A DNA stretch of 64,000 nucleotides from Flavobacterium piscinae (GCF_004122145.1 NZ_SBKQ01000014.1:1-64000), one strand, 5' to 3'. Positions 8,615 through 17,258 are shown, counted from the first letter of the stretch. Translations and numbers: made by a program. Notes: a model not told the origin generated them from the sequence alone.

Positions 8615-9226
8615 CTATTCTGCCTCAAAGAAAACTGGTTCTATCATTATTTTATCGGCCAAAACTTCTACTCGTTCCGTAATTGTAGAACAAAAGAAAA
8701 GACGTTGGGTTTTTTCTACACTCAAAGATAGCCGCAAAATGATGGCATCCATACGATTTCGGAATAAAACATCGGCATCATCCACCACAAACATTTTAAT
8801 GGTATTCATGTTGAATCCGGCAGAAGAAAACATATCGTTAATTTTGGTTGGTGTGCCAATTAACACATCCATTCCTAATGATATTTGATTTTTATCGTAA
8901 TCGATATCGCCTTTTTCGTGCACCCCAATCACACGTAAATCAATATAATTTCCAAATTTTTGGAATAAATCAACCATTTCTGAGACCTTTTCTTTGTTTT
9001 CTACAATGACCAAAGCTCGTGTGCTTTCACCTACCGGTTTTTCTAATCGCTGAATCACATTCAAAACTATAGTTGTTGATTTTCCGCTTCCGTTTGGAGA
9101 TTGAATGACCGCATCTACTCCACTTTTTAAGGTAGAAAAGGTATCCTGTTGTATTTCATTCGCTTCAATCAAACCAGTTTCAATGAGGGCTTGTTGAAGT
9201 TTTGGATTTATTTTTTTTAGTTGCAT
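8615..9226 (-). CDS. DEAD-box helicase-like protein with a single RecA lobe
   Basis: 203 residues covering only the N-terminal RecA-like domain of DEAD-box helicases: Q-motif-like region (EIQQDTF, about 23-29), Walker A PNGSGKST (about 44-51), GTPTKI (motif Ib-like), motif II as DDAD in place of DEAD, and motif III as CST in place of SAT. There is no second RecA lobe, and no helicase C domain in the adjoining bases. Such a protein could bind nucleotide or RNA but should not unwind like a full helicase. The open frame is intact, has an ordinary start and stop, and looks like a maintained short gene, not a fresh truncation. Confidence 0.8.
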   Translation of the reverse strand: MQLKKINPKLQQALIETGLIEANEIQQDTFSTLKSGVDAVIQSPNGSGKSTTIVLNVIQRLEKPVGESTRALVIVENKEKVSEMVDLFQKFGNYIDLRVIGVHEKGDIDYDKNQISLGMDVLIGTPTKINDMFSSAGFNMNTIKMFVVDDADVLFRNRMDAIILRLSLSVEKTQRLFFCSTITERVEVLADKIMIEPVFFEAE

Positions 9227-9329
9227 ATTGATTATCTAAAAAAATGAAAAATCTAAAAAATCTAAAATTTTTTCATCCTTTTTTTAGATTTTTTTGATTC
9301 TTTTGATTTTTTTAATTCTTATGTTTTCA

Positions 9330-10493
9330 TCACTTACTCGCAAAAAGCTTCACATCATTCTCCGAAATTTCACTTCCGCCAAGAATAATCAAGCGTTCTA
9401 CCACGTTGCGAAGTTCGCGAATATTTCCGGTCCAATCGTATTCTTGGAGCAATTTAATCGCACTAGCCGAAAATTTCTTAGCTACATTGCCTTGCTCATC
9501 TGCAATTTTATGAGCAAAATGTGCTATTAACAACGGAATATCATCCCTTCTGTCGTTCAAAGCCGGGACTTTAATCAAAATCACCGCTAAACGATGGTAT
9601 AAATCTTCGCGAAAACGACCTTCAGCAATTTCCTTTTTCAAATCTTTATTGGTAGCGGCTATTACGCGAACATTCACTTTGATATCCTTATCCGCCCCCA
9701 CTCGTTGCACTAAATTTTCCTGCAATGCTCTCAAAACTTTCGCTTGAGCAGCTAAACTCATATCGCCAATTTCATCCAAAAAAATCGTTCCGCCATCGGC
9801 TGCTTCAAATTTTCCGGCACGGTCTTTAACCGCAGACGTAAACGCTCCTTTCACATGACCAAACAATTCACTTTCAATCAATTCGGAAGGAATGGCAGCA
9901 CAATTCACCTCAATAATCGGAAAAGCAGAACGCTCACTTTTTTCATGTAGTTGATGAGCCACCAATTCTTTTCCGGTTCCGTTTGGACCGGTAATCAACA
10001 CTCGAGCTTCAGTGGGAGCCACTTTTTCAATCATTTCTTTGATATGGTTAATCGGTTCTGATTGACCAATCATTTCATAATTTTTGCTGACTTTCTTTTT
10101 GAGAATTTTATTTTCTACAACCAATTGTTTTCGGTCTAACGCATTGCGAACCGTATTCAACAATCGATTCAAATCGGGTGGTTTTGAGATGTAATCAAAC
10201 GCACCTAATCGCATGGTGTTGACAGCCGTTTCCAAATCACCATGACCGGAAATCATCACCATCGGAATTTCGGGTTTTATTTTTTTTACCGCTTCCAACA
10301 CTTCTACCCCATCCATTTTAGGCATTTTGATGTCGCAAAGTACCAAATCGTAGTCTTCGTTTTTAATCTTTTCTACTCCGGATAATCCGTCTTCGGCTTC
10401 TTCTACTTGGTACGTATCACTTTCTTCCGAAAGAATTTTGGTTAATACTCTGCGGATGGCTGCTTCGTCTTCTATAATTAATATTTTAGGCAT
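9330..10493 (-). CDS. Sigma-54-type response regulator lacking a DNA-binding domain
   Basis: 387 residues: receiver domain (about 1-120, phospho-acceptor Asp54, switch Lys104), linker, then an AAA+ sigma-54 interaction domain with Walker A GPNGTGKE (169-176), the sigma-54 contact loop as GAFTSA (216-221; the usual form is GAFTGA), Walker B IFLDEI (237-242) and the R-finger region FREDLYHRL. It ends right after the AAA+ lid at ...ENDVKLFASK, with no Fis-type helix-turn-helix, which normally adds 60-80 residues. It therefore probably activates sigma-54 promoters without a site-specific enhancer, or acts otherwise. The mscS-like gene begins its coding 6 bp upstream on the same strand, suggesting co-transcription. 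No histidine kinase lies beside it. Confidence 0.92.
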   Translation of the reverse strand: MPKILIIEDEAAIRRVLTKILSEESDTYQVEEAEDGLSGVEKIKNEDYDLVLCDIKMPKMDGVEVLEAVKKIKPEIPMVMISGHGDLETAVNTMRLGAFDYISKPPDLNRLLNTVRNALDRKQLVVENKILKKKVSKNYEMIGQSEPINHIKEMIEKVAPTEARVLITGPNGTGKELVAHQLHEKSERSAFPIIEVNCAAIPSELIESELFGHVKGAFTSAVKDRAGKFEAADGGTIFLDEIGDMSLAAQAKVLRALQENLVQRVGADKDIKVNVRVIAATNKDLKKEIAEGRFREDLYHRLAVILIKVPALNDRRDDIPLLIAHFAHKIADEQGNVAKKFSASAIKLLQEYDWTGNIRELRNVVERLIILGGSEISENDVKLFASK

Positions 10494-10499
10494 CTTATT

Positions 10500-11345
10500 T
10501 TATTCAATAATTGTTTTACTTATCAGGTGTAAATCTCTTTGTGGGAAAGGAATCGAAATTTTGTTCGCTCTAAATTGTTTATCAATTTCAAATCGCAAAT
10601 CACTTTTAACATTAGGCGATGCAAAAGCATCATCTACATAAAAGAAAAGTTCAAAGTCTAATGAAGAATCCCCAAAATTATCAAAAATAACGAGCGGTTC
10701 ATGCGTTTTTAAAACACTTGGATTGTTTTTTGCACAATCAATTAAAACCTGTTTTACTAAAGCTGTATCAGAACCATAAGCAACTCCAACCGAGACGCTT
10801 TCGCGGATTACCGTACTGTTCTGAGTCCAGTTGAATAAAATATCACTCAAAAACTTATGATTCGGTATCACCATTACCCGTTGATTTCGAGTAATTGCCT
10901 TGGTAGAACGCAGGCTTATTTTTTCAACTCTACATACTTTGTCTTCAATTTCAATGATATCGCCTACGTGCAATGACTGGTCTAAAATAATTAAAATCCC
11001 CGAAATTAAATCTTGAAACAATTGTTGCAAAGCAAATCCTAAGCCTAAAAAGATTGCAGCAGATGCGGTAAGTAACACACTAATATTAACGCCGGAAGCG
11101 TTCAACGTAAACATAATCACAAATAAATACACCAAGTATTGAATAAACTGAAAAATACTGATGAATTTATTTTTGTCTTCAGATGGTAACTTTCGGGTAA
11201 CAATTCTTCGAATCATTTTGAGCACAATACTCGTTAGCACAAATGCAACAACAAGAGCTACAACCGCACCTACGGTTAAATTAATGTCTTTGGTTTTAAT
11301 TAAACTTAAATTAAAAAAATCAATAATATCTTGAATCATTTCCAT
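10500..11345 (-). CDS. Small-conductance mechanosensitive channel (MscS family)
   Basis: 281 residues: three predicted transmembrane helices in the first ~110 residues, the third being the Gly/Ala-rich pore helix (ASAAIFLGLGFALQQLFQDLISGI), then the MscS beta domain (DIIEIEDKVCRVEKISLRST, VMVIPNHKFL) and a C-terminal alpha/beta domain. Releases osmolytes on hypo-osmotic shock. Start at 11345 or two codons later. One base separates it from the upstream permease gene and 6 bp from the downstream regulator gene, so ABC exporter, channel and regulator form one co-oriented run. Confidence 0.93.
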   Translation of the reverse strand: MEMIQDIIDFFNLSLIKTKDINLTVGAVVALVVAFVLTSIVLKMIRRIVTRKLPSEDKNKFISIFQFIQYLVYLFVIMFTLNASGVNISVLLTASAAIFLGLGFALQQLFQDLISGILIILDQSLHVGDIIEIEDKVCRVEKISLRSTKAITRNQRVMVIPNHKFLSDILFNWTQNSTVIRESVSVGVAYGSDTALVKQVLIDCAKNNPSVLKTHEPLVIFDNFGDSSLDFELFFYVDDAFASPNVKSDLRFEIDKQFRANKISIPFPQRDLHLISKTIIE

Positions 11346-11346
11346 A

Positions 11347-12654
11347 CTAATACTTCATCCATTTATACAATTCTTTCCAAGATGGTTTTTTGCCATACAT
11401 CAAAATACCAACACGGTAAATTTTGGCTGCAAACCAAACAACGGCTAAAAAAGTCGCAAAAAGTAAAACCATTGATAGCAACAATTGCCATATTGGCACA
11501 CCAAACGGAATCCGCATCAGCATCACAATCGGCGAAGTGAGTGGAACAATCGAAAAAACCGTTGCCACCGTTCCATGCGGATCATTCAACACGGTGAAAA
11601 ATCCAATGTAAACACCTAAAATCAAAGGCAAAATAATCGGCAACAAAAACTGTTGTGAATCCGTTTCATTGTCTACTGCCGCACCAATGGCAGCATAAAA
11701 CGAACTATATAAAAAGAATCCGCCCACAAAATAAATCACAAAGGAAACCAATAACGTTACTAAAGGTAATTGTTTAAACTCATTGATATACAACGGTAAT
11801 TTTTCAGCAAAACCACTAGGATTAACTTGTGCAACCGCTTCCGGAGAAACCGCAGAACCGGCTCCCATTTGCATGCCAAAAACAGTAGAAAAAATGAAAA
11901 ACAAAATCAATCCCAAAATCGTCCAAATCAAAAATTGTAAAATGCCCGCCATCGAATTCCCGATGATTTTTCCCATCATCAACTGAAAAGGTTTGACGGA
12001 CGAAATAATAATCTCAATAATGCGATTCGTCTTTTCTTCAATCACACTTCGCATCACAAAATTGCCGTAAATCACAATAAACATCATGATTAAATAACCA
12101 AAAATTCCTCCTAAAAACAATTTGATTTCATTCAACCCTTTTACCGTTTCTTCACCGGAAGCTTTTTTCAACACAATATTTACATCGGCTTTAGCCAAGT
12201 TGATTCGTGCCGTATCAATGGCTAATTTTTCATAATTGTAGTCGGTTATTTTCTTAGCAATGATATCTTCCACATCCAAAATATAATCCATCGACGGACT
12301 ATCATTCGAAATAAACTGCACTTGGTTTTGCACCGTAGACAAACTATCTGTTTTCGGAATATAAATCAACCCTTCGTAACTTTCACCCAGCACACTGTCT
12401 TTCACCAATTGCAAATCAATTTTCGACAAATCATAGTAGGCATATTCTTCATCGTTCACAAATTCTTTGACAAAATTACCGCCTTCATCATGAATGGCAA
12501 TGCGTTTTAAATCGGCTTTCATCGAAGCCAAAAACCCAACAAAAACAGCAATTCCCACAAACAATAGCGGACTCAAAAAAGTCATCACTATAAACGATTT
12601 ATTGCGAACCTTGGCAATAAATTCTCTTTTGATTATTAAACTTAAAATACTCAT
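11347..12654 (-). CDS. ABC-2 type exporter permease (NatB-like)
   Basis: 435 residues. An N-terminal transmembrane helix (about 18-42), a large extracytoplasmic domain of about 150 residues, then five to six membrane helices, with the conserved EEKTNRIIEIIISS segment of the ABC-2/NatB permeases. Its ATG overlaps the stop codon of the ATPase gene by one base (TAATG). Works as a dimer with that ATPase; substrate (ion, drug or lipid) cannot be read from the sequence. Confidence 0.9.
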   Translation of the reverse strand: MSILSLIIKREFIAKVRNKSFIVMTFLSPLLFVGIAVFVGFLASMKADLKRIAIHDEGGNFVKEFVNDEEYAYYDLSKIDLQLVKDSVLGESYEGLIYIPKTDSLSTVQNQVQFISNDSPSMDYILDVEDIIAKKITDYNYEKLAIDTARINLAKADVNIVLKKASGEETVKGLNEIKLFLGGIFGYLIMMFIVIYGNFVMRSVIEEKTNRIIEIIISSVKPFQLMMGKIIGNSMAGILQFLIWTILGLILFFIFSTVFGMQMGAGSAVSPEAVAQVNPSGFAEKLPLYINEFKQLPLVTLLVSFVIYFVGGFFLYSSFYAAIGAAVDNETDSQQFLLPIILPLILGVYIGFFTVLNDPHGTVATVFSIVPLTSPIVMLMRIPFGVPIWQLLLSMVLLFATFLAVVWFAAKIYRVGILMYGKKPSWKELYKWMKY

Positions 12655-13577
12655 TAGTTTTGACTTACGGTTTTAATAAAAATTTCATTGGCGGTTGGAA
12701 TTTTCTCCACAAAATGCGTTACTTGTCCGCGTTGTGTTAATAGACTCAACAGCTCATTCGGGTTGGCGTTTCCTAAACCGATTTCTAACTTCAAATCGTC
12801 GTTGAGCGATTTAAATTCAGCCGGATTCACCGTGAATTTTTGCGTCAAATCATACATTAATCCTTCCACGTTGGAAGTCAAAATTCCCACTTCAAAATGG
12901 TGCGTTCTATACTCGCGTTTGACATCGGTTAGTTTGCCTTCAATCAGCTTATTCGACTTGTGAATCAAGGCAATATCATCACACAATTCCTCCACACTTT
13001 CCATGCGATGCGTCGAAAAAATAATGGTTGAACCTTGTTTTTTCAACTCCAAAATTTCGTCTTTAATGATGTTCGCATTCACCGGGTCAAACCCTGAAAA
13101 CGGCTCATCAAAAATCAGTAATTTGGGTTTGTGTAAAACGGTGACCACAAACTGTACTTTTTGAGCCATTCCTTTGGAAAGTTCTTCAATTTTTTTGTTC
13201 CACCAGCCTTCGATGCCGAGTTTTTCAAACCAAAAATCCAATTGTTTTTTGGCTTCTTGTTTCGATAAACCTTTCAACTGAGCGAGATACAAACACTGCT
13301 CGCCTACTTTCATCGATTTATACAAACCGCGTTCTTCGGGCAAGTAACCAATGTGTTGAATATGTTTCGGGTTTAGTTTTTCACCATCCAAAAACACCTC
13401 GCCACTGTCCGGCATGGTAATTTGATTAATAATTCTAATTAACGACGTTTTCCCGGCACCATTCGGACCCAAAAGTCCATAAATACTTCCCTTTGGAACC
13501 GAAAGCGAAACATTGTTTAAGGCCGTATAATCGCCATATGTTTTCACTACATTCCTAACTTCTAAGATGTTGCTCAT
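12654..13577 (-). CDS. ABC transporter ATP-binding protein (NatA-like)
   Basis: 307 residues from ATG 13577, where the ABC domain begins (MSNILEVRNVVKTYGDYTAL). An upstream in-frame ATG at 13715 would add 46 residues translated from the intergenic repeat and is rejected. Walker A GPNGAGKTS, Q-loop YLPEERGLY, signature LSKGMAQKVQF, Walker B LLIFDEPFSGFD, H-loop STHRM, then a DUF4162-like C-terminal domain. It energises the NatB-like permease encoded immediately downstream. Confidence 0.93.
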   Translation of the reverse strand: MSNILEVRNVVKTYGDYTALNNVSLSVPKGSIYGLLGPNGAGKTSLIRIINQITMPDSGEVFLDGEKLNPKHIQHIGYLPEERGLYKSMKVGEQCLYLAQLKGLSKQEAKKQLDFWFEKLGIEGWWNKKIEELSKGMAQKVQFVVTVLHKPKLLIFDEPFSGFDPVNANIIKDEILELKKQGSTIIFSTHRMESVEELCDDIALIHKSNKLIEGKLTDVKREYRTHHFEVGILTSNVEGLMYDLTQKFTVNPAEFKSLNDDLKLEIGLGNANPNELLSLLTQRGQVTHFVEKIPTANEIFIKTVSQN

Positions 13578-13662
13578 ACTCTTTTTTGCGTTTGGGTAAA
13601 TATAGGAAATAACAGCCAAAACCGAAATAAAACCCCGTAAATAAAGTACATTTTTTTTGTTT

Positions 13663-13801
13663 GGGCGTGCCCCCGTTGCAAGAAATCCAAGTACAGAAAA
13701 AGTAGTGGAGAGCAACGGGGTCGGGCTTTCCGCTACAAGTCCTCATTTCGCCTCCGCAAGCTTCGGCTACATTCCGGGCTTTCCGCTGCAATCCCTCACG
13801 C
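13663..13801 (-). repeat. Intergenic hairpin repeat R3 (reverse orientation)
   Basis: Read on the minus strand it begins GCGTGAGGGATTGCAGCGGAAAGCCC, continues AGGACTTGTAGCGGAAAGCCCGACC, and ends GGCACGCCC. These modules match the outer parts of R1 at 5032-5182. A stem CCCCGTTGC/GCAACGGGG encloses about 33 nt of loop near its end. It fills the first half of the 364-bp gap between the ABC ATPase gene and the PIN-like gene; the second half (13802-13941) is AT-rich leader sequence with nothing else recognised. Confidence 0.75.
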
Positions 13802-13941
13802 GGGTTCTATACAAACAAGTGATTTAAATATGACATTTTAAGTTTAAAAGATAAAATTTATTGTATTTTAGTGGAATAGTTAATATTTAAATTTCTATTG
13901 TATAGTCAATAATTGATTTTTAGACAGGTTTTATTTAATGA

Positions 13942-14901
13942 ATGAAAAAAATTGATAAAAAAAATAAAATATGTATTTATCTTGACCAATTTATTGTTAG
14001 TAATCTTGTAGAAGAAAACAATGATTTGTGGAAAGAAATAAGAAAATTACTTGAGATTTGTCACATTAATAATTTTATATACTGTCCTCTTTCACATCAA
14101 CATTTTTTTGAAACAGCAAAAAAAGAATTAAATAATGCTGTTATTCATGATGAATATTTTAGAAAATTATCTGATAATTATTTTTTTAAAGACGAACTAT
14201 TTCTTACTACACAATTAATTTCATCGTTAATTCGACATAATAAATTTACTGTAAAAACTTTTTTACATAATCATGATTTGAAAAAATTTGAAGATTTTTA
14301 TTCGCATATTAATCAAGTAAATCAAGTATTCAATGAAAGTATAAATTTTAGAATTTCGCGACAAAATGAAATTAGAAGAGTTCTTAACAATAAAAATATT
14401 GAACCAAAAATTGAAGAAAAATTATTTAATATAATTAAAAAAAATGAAGTTAATTTATTTATTGATAGACTTGAGGAATACATAAAACTAAAAAGAATTT
14501 TCATAAGACCTGACAACTATGGTAAACATGATTTCCCTAATTGGATTGATCAAATATTATATCAATTAACATACAAGCATTCTTTTAAAGAAAATCAATT
14601 TAAAATATTACTAGATGAACTAAAGAGAAATGGATTCGAAAGAATTCCAACATTAAATATCAGATTTTCAATTGGAGCATATTTAACAATAAAAGGTAAA
14701 CAAGAAAACATTAGTGATCATATAGACATTATGAGAATAACAAATGGTCTAATTACGTCAGATATATTTTTTACTGATAAAAGACGTAAGTTTGAAATCA
14801 AAGAACTTAACTTAGATAAATTATACAATGCAAAAGTTTTATCCGGCAAAGAAAGTGATCTTTTAGAATTCAGGGAAATTTTGAACAATTTATTAAAATA
14901 A
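13942..14901 (+). CDS. PIN-like domain protein (putative RNase)
   Basis: 319 residues, Lys/Asn/Ile-rich and much more AT-rich than the housekeeping genes. The layout fits a PIN-domain nuclease: a first strand with acidic residue ICIYLDQF (Asp15), a helix with Glu57 (HFFETAKKE), and a C-terminal acidic cluster DHIDI...SDIFFTDKR (Asp259, Asp262, Asp274, Asp279), the usual last-motif pattern of VapC-like folds. The middle 150 residues are helical and not recognised. No membrane segment or signal peptide. The next gene, 59 bp downstream on the same strand, encodes an FRG-domain protein. PIN assignment is by motif spacing only and moderately certain. Full toxin-antitoxin behaviour is not shown, and no small antitoxin gene is visible upstream. 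Confidence 0.65.
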   Translation: MKKIDKKNKICIYLDQFIVSNLVEENNDLWKEIRKLLEICHINNFIYCPLSHQHFFETAKKELNNAVIHDEYFRKLSDNYFFKDELFLTTQLISSLIRHNKFTVKTFLHNHDLKKFEDFYSHINQVNQVFNESINFRISRQNEIRRVLNNKNIEPKIEEKLFNIIKKNEVNLFIDRLEEYIKLKRIFIRPDNYGKHDFPNWIDQILYQLTYKHSFKENQFKILLDELKRNGFERIPTLNIRFSIGAYLTIKGKQENISDHIDIMRITNGLITSDIFFTDKRRKFEIKELNLDKLYNAKVLSGKESDLLEFREILNNLLK

Positions 14902-14960
14902 ATAATCATTGATGGTTTATTTTCTAACTAAGAAATAATTTTTTATAAAAAATTAAAAAA

Positions 14961-15743
14961 ATGATTCAAACAAAAATTACATCTGTAAATCAATTTCTAG
15001 AGTGTATACCTAATAGAACTTCTATACTTTTTCAACCAGTCTATCGTGGACAAGGAGATAAAGATTGGAAACTTATTCCATCATTTTACAGACAAAAATT
15101 AGAAGTTTATGACAATTCAAATTATAATATTATTCCAAACTATGATCTAGTAGAGGAGACAATGTTAGATATGTTTTATCAAAAAGGAATATCACTATTA
15201 AAAAGGTATAAAATAAAAAATAGATTGGATTTAATGGTTATTGCACAACATCACGGTCTTCCAACACGTTTACTTGATTGGACTGAATCACCTCTTTATG
15301 CTTTATTTTTTGCAGTAGAAGATTTAAATAATAAATCAGATGCATGTGTTTTTGAATATTTACCCTCAACTTTTGGTTCATACGATGGAGTTGCGAAAGA
15401 AAAATGCTTTAAAAATGATTGTCATTATAGTTTCATTTCTCCTAGACATATTAATGAACGTGTAAAGGCACAAGGCGGATATTTCACTCTTCATCCATTA
15501 TTAAAAAAACTGGAAATCAAACCATTAGATGTTCTAATTTCTGAAAGCACAAATAGCTATGGACTTAGAAAAATCATTATTCCATACAAATTTAAAGAAT
15601 CAATAAAAAAAGATTTGCATAAACTAAATATTAATTGCTTTTCTATTTATCCAGATTTGGATGGTTTAGCCCAAAAAATTAAAGAAGATTTTTCTGAAAT
15701 TCCTTTATTATTCAAAGGACATCAGTATAAATCAAACAATTAA
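14961..15743 (+). CDS. FRG domain-containing protein
   Basis: 260 residues, soluble. Carries the FRG family landmarks: YRGQGDKDWKLIPSFYR at about 28-44 and the hallmark HHGLPTRLLDWTESPLYALFFA at about 97-118. Remaining length has no other recognisable domain. FRG proteins are widespread accessory proteins of uncertain biochemistry, frequent in mobile islands and near phages. Composition is as AT-rich as the PIN-like gene 59 bp upstream, and the pair probably forms a two-gene cassette. Confidence 0.88.
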   Translation: MIQTKITSVNQFLECIPNRTSILFQPVYRGQGDKDWKLIPSFYRQKLEVYDNSNYNIIPNYDLVEETMLDMFYQKGISLLKRYKIKNRLDLMVIAQHHGLPTRLLDWTESPLYALFFAVEDLNNKSDACVFEYLPSTFGSYDGVAKEKCFKNDCHYSFISPRHINERVKAQGGYFTLHPLLKKLEIKPLDVLISESTNSYGLRKIIIPYKFKESIKKDLHKLNINCFSIYPDLDGLAQKIKEDFSEIPLLFKGHQYKSNN

Positions 15744-15763
15744 CTAATTAGCATAATAATTAC

Positions 15764-15836
15764 TTTAAGTCCTTGCCTTAACTCTTCAAGTTTTATCGTG
15801 ACTTTTGGCTTTCAACAGCAATCCCTAGTTTGGTTC
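15764..15836 (-). repeat. Degenerate remnant of the intergenic hairpin repeat (R5)
   Basis: Read on the minus strand: AGGGATTGCTGTTGAAAGCC ... AAGGCAAGGACTT, which echoes AGGGATTGCAG(C)GGAAAGCC and GAGGACTTGTA of R1 and R3. No long stem remains. It lies in the ~290-bp AT-rich gap between the FRG gene and the protease gene. Confidence 0.45.
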
Positions 15837-16036
15837 GGTTTGAAGAAAAGAAAAAATAATTAAAATAGAGTTTAAGAAAAAAGTTTATTTATAATAATTT
15901 AATTATTTTAGCTTAATTTAGATTAAAGTGGAATTACTTATTATTTTTCATTTTTGTTATCAATTAGTCTGATTATCTTAATACAATATTACATTTTTAT
16001 CTTTTTTATCTAATGAATGTTTATGAAATGCATGTT

Positions 16037-16960
16037 ATGAAAAAAATATTTACCACTCTTTTAGTTTTTATAATTTCAATTCAAAGTTTTCCTCAAAAAA
16101 TAATTGAAATGATACAAATTGGTGGAGTTTATCAAATACCTTGTAAAGTAAATGGCATTCCAATGAATTTCATTTTTGATACTGGTGCAACAGATGTTAC
16201 AATCTCAATTACTGAAGCTAATTTTCTATTGAAACAAGGATTATTAACAAAAGATGATTTCATCGGAAATTCTAGCTACATTCTTGCAAATGGTGATATA
16301 GTTGAAGGGTCGCAAATCTATATTAAATCAATTGATATTGATGGTAAAATATTACAAAATGTTAAAGCTAGTGTAATTAATAAAAACAATTCACCTCTAC
16401 TTTTAGGTCAATCTGCAATAAAGAAACTAGGCAAATACTCAATTCATGATAACTTGTTGATTATTGAAAATGAAGAAAAAAAAGGGGAAATTATAGAAAA
16501 CACTTCAAAAAAAAACATAAAAGAAGCTGTAAATTACATAAGTGAATATTTGAGTTTGAAAACATGGGGTCCCATAATAGATAATAAATTAGAGTATAAT
16601 GACTATTCAAGAACTTTAACATACAAATCATATACAAAAATGAATAATTCATCAAATACAACAATAGAAATAGATTTTACTTTTGGAATAGATGATGTAA
16701 TTAATATAAAAGAAGTGATTTTCAATAATGATGAAGATAAAATACTAATTTACAGAATATTTTTAAAAAATAAAATATATAAAACTACATTAGAAAAAAG
16801 TGACAATAACTCGATCCCAATCATAAAAAGTGAACTCATTGATTCTGTGGTAATTAATCCTCTAAAAAAACTTACAATCTCTGATATACAAAATATTGGT
16901 ATTGCTGTTAGAGACATCTTTCAGAACATAGAAATAGAAACTGAATATATTAAAAATTAA
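16037..16960 (+). CDS. Secreted retropepsin-like aspartic protease
   Basis: 307 residues from ATG 16037, chosen because it begins a signal peptide (MKKIFTTLLVFIISIQSFPQ); the in-frame ATG at 16013 adds only eight residues. The catalytic motif FDTGATDVTIS (Asp48) and a later LLLGQSAIKKLGKYSI segment match single-domain retropepsin-like (TIGR02281-type, clan AA) proteases, which work as dimers. The C-terminal ~170 residues are not recognised. Gene is very AT-rich, like its upstream and downstream neighbours. Probably periplasmic or envelope-located. It is followed after 4 bp by a small gene. Confidence 0.82.
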   Translation: MKKIFTTLLVFIISIQSFPQKIIEMIQIGGVYQIPCKVNGIPMNFIFDTGATDVTISITEANFLLKQGLLTKDDFIGNSSYILANGDIVEGSQIYIKSIDIDGKILQNVKASVINKNNSPLLLGQSAIKKLGKYSIHDNLLIIENEEKKGEIIENTSKKNIKEAVNYISEYLSLKTWGPIIDNKLEYNDYSRTLTYKSYTKMNNSSNTTIEIDFTFGIDDVINIKEVIFNNDEDKILIYRIFLKNKIYKTTLEKSDNNSIPIIKSELIDSVVINPLKKLTISDIQNIGIAVRDIFQNIEIETEYIKN

Positions 16961-16964
16961 AAAA

Positions 16965-17255
16965 ATGGTAAATAGCTTATTAAAAGAAAGTAATGAATAC
17001 TTGAATCATAGAAAAATTCAATTAACTGCACAATATCATTACGATAATTACAAAAAAATTATTAATAAAAACTCTTCGTTATCAAAAATAATCATTGATT
17101 TTAAAAATGAGATAAATTTTTATTGTGAAAATAATTTTGATGATTCAACTAGATTAACTTTGAATTTTAGAAAAAGTAAATATTGTATTGTTGAATTTTA
17201 TAAAAATTTAATTGAAGAAAGATTCATCAAGGTTAGTGTAAATTATAAAATTTAA
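16965..17255 (+). CDS. Hypothetical protein, 96 aa
   Basis: A Lys/Asn-rich soluble protein with predicted N-terminal helices and a C-terminal beta-rich stretch. No family recognised. The ATG lies 4 bp after the protease stop, and the composition matches that gene, so the two are probably co-transcribed. It ends directly beside the REP-like inverted repeat at 17259. Confidence 0.6.
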   Translation: MVNSLLKESNEYLNHRKIQLTAQYHYDNYKKIINKNSSLSKIIIDFKNEINFYCENNFDDSTRLTLNFRKSKYCIVEFYKNLIEERFIKVSVNYKI

Positions 17256-17258
17256 ACC

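Noticed and set aside
13578..13791. N-terminal extension of the ABC ATPase and the 78-aa reverse frame 13555-13791
   Set aside because: Both translate repeat R3; the ABC domain begins at Met 13577 with normal family length.
13942..14901. Classical VapBC toxin-antitoxin pair
   Set aside because: The protein is 319 aa, far longer than VapC, and no small antitoxin gene is visible immediately upstream. Only the PIN-like motif is claimed.
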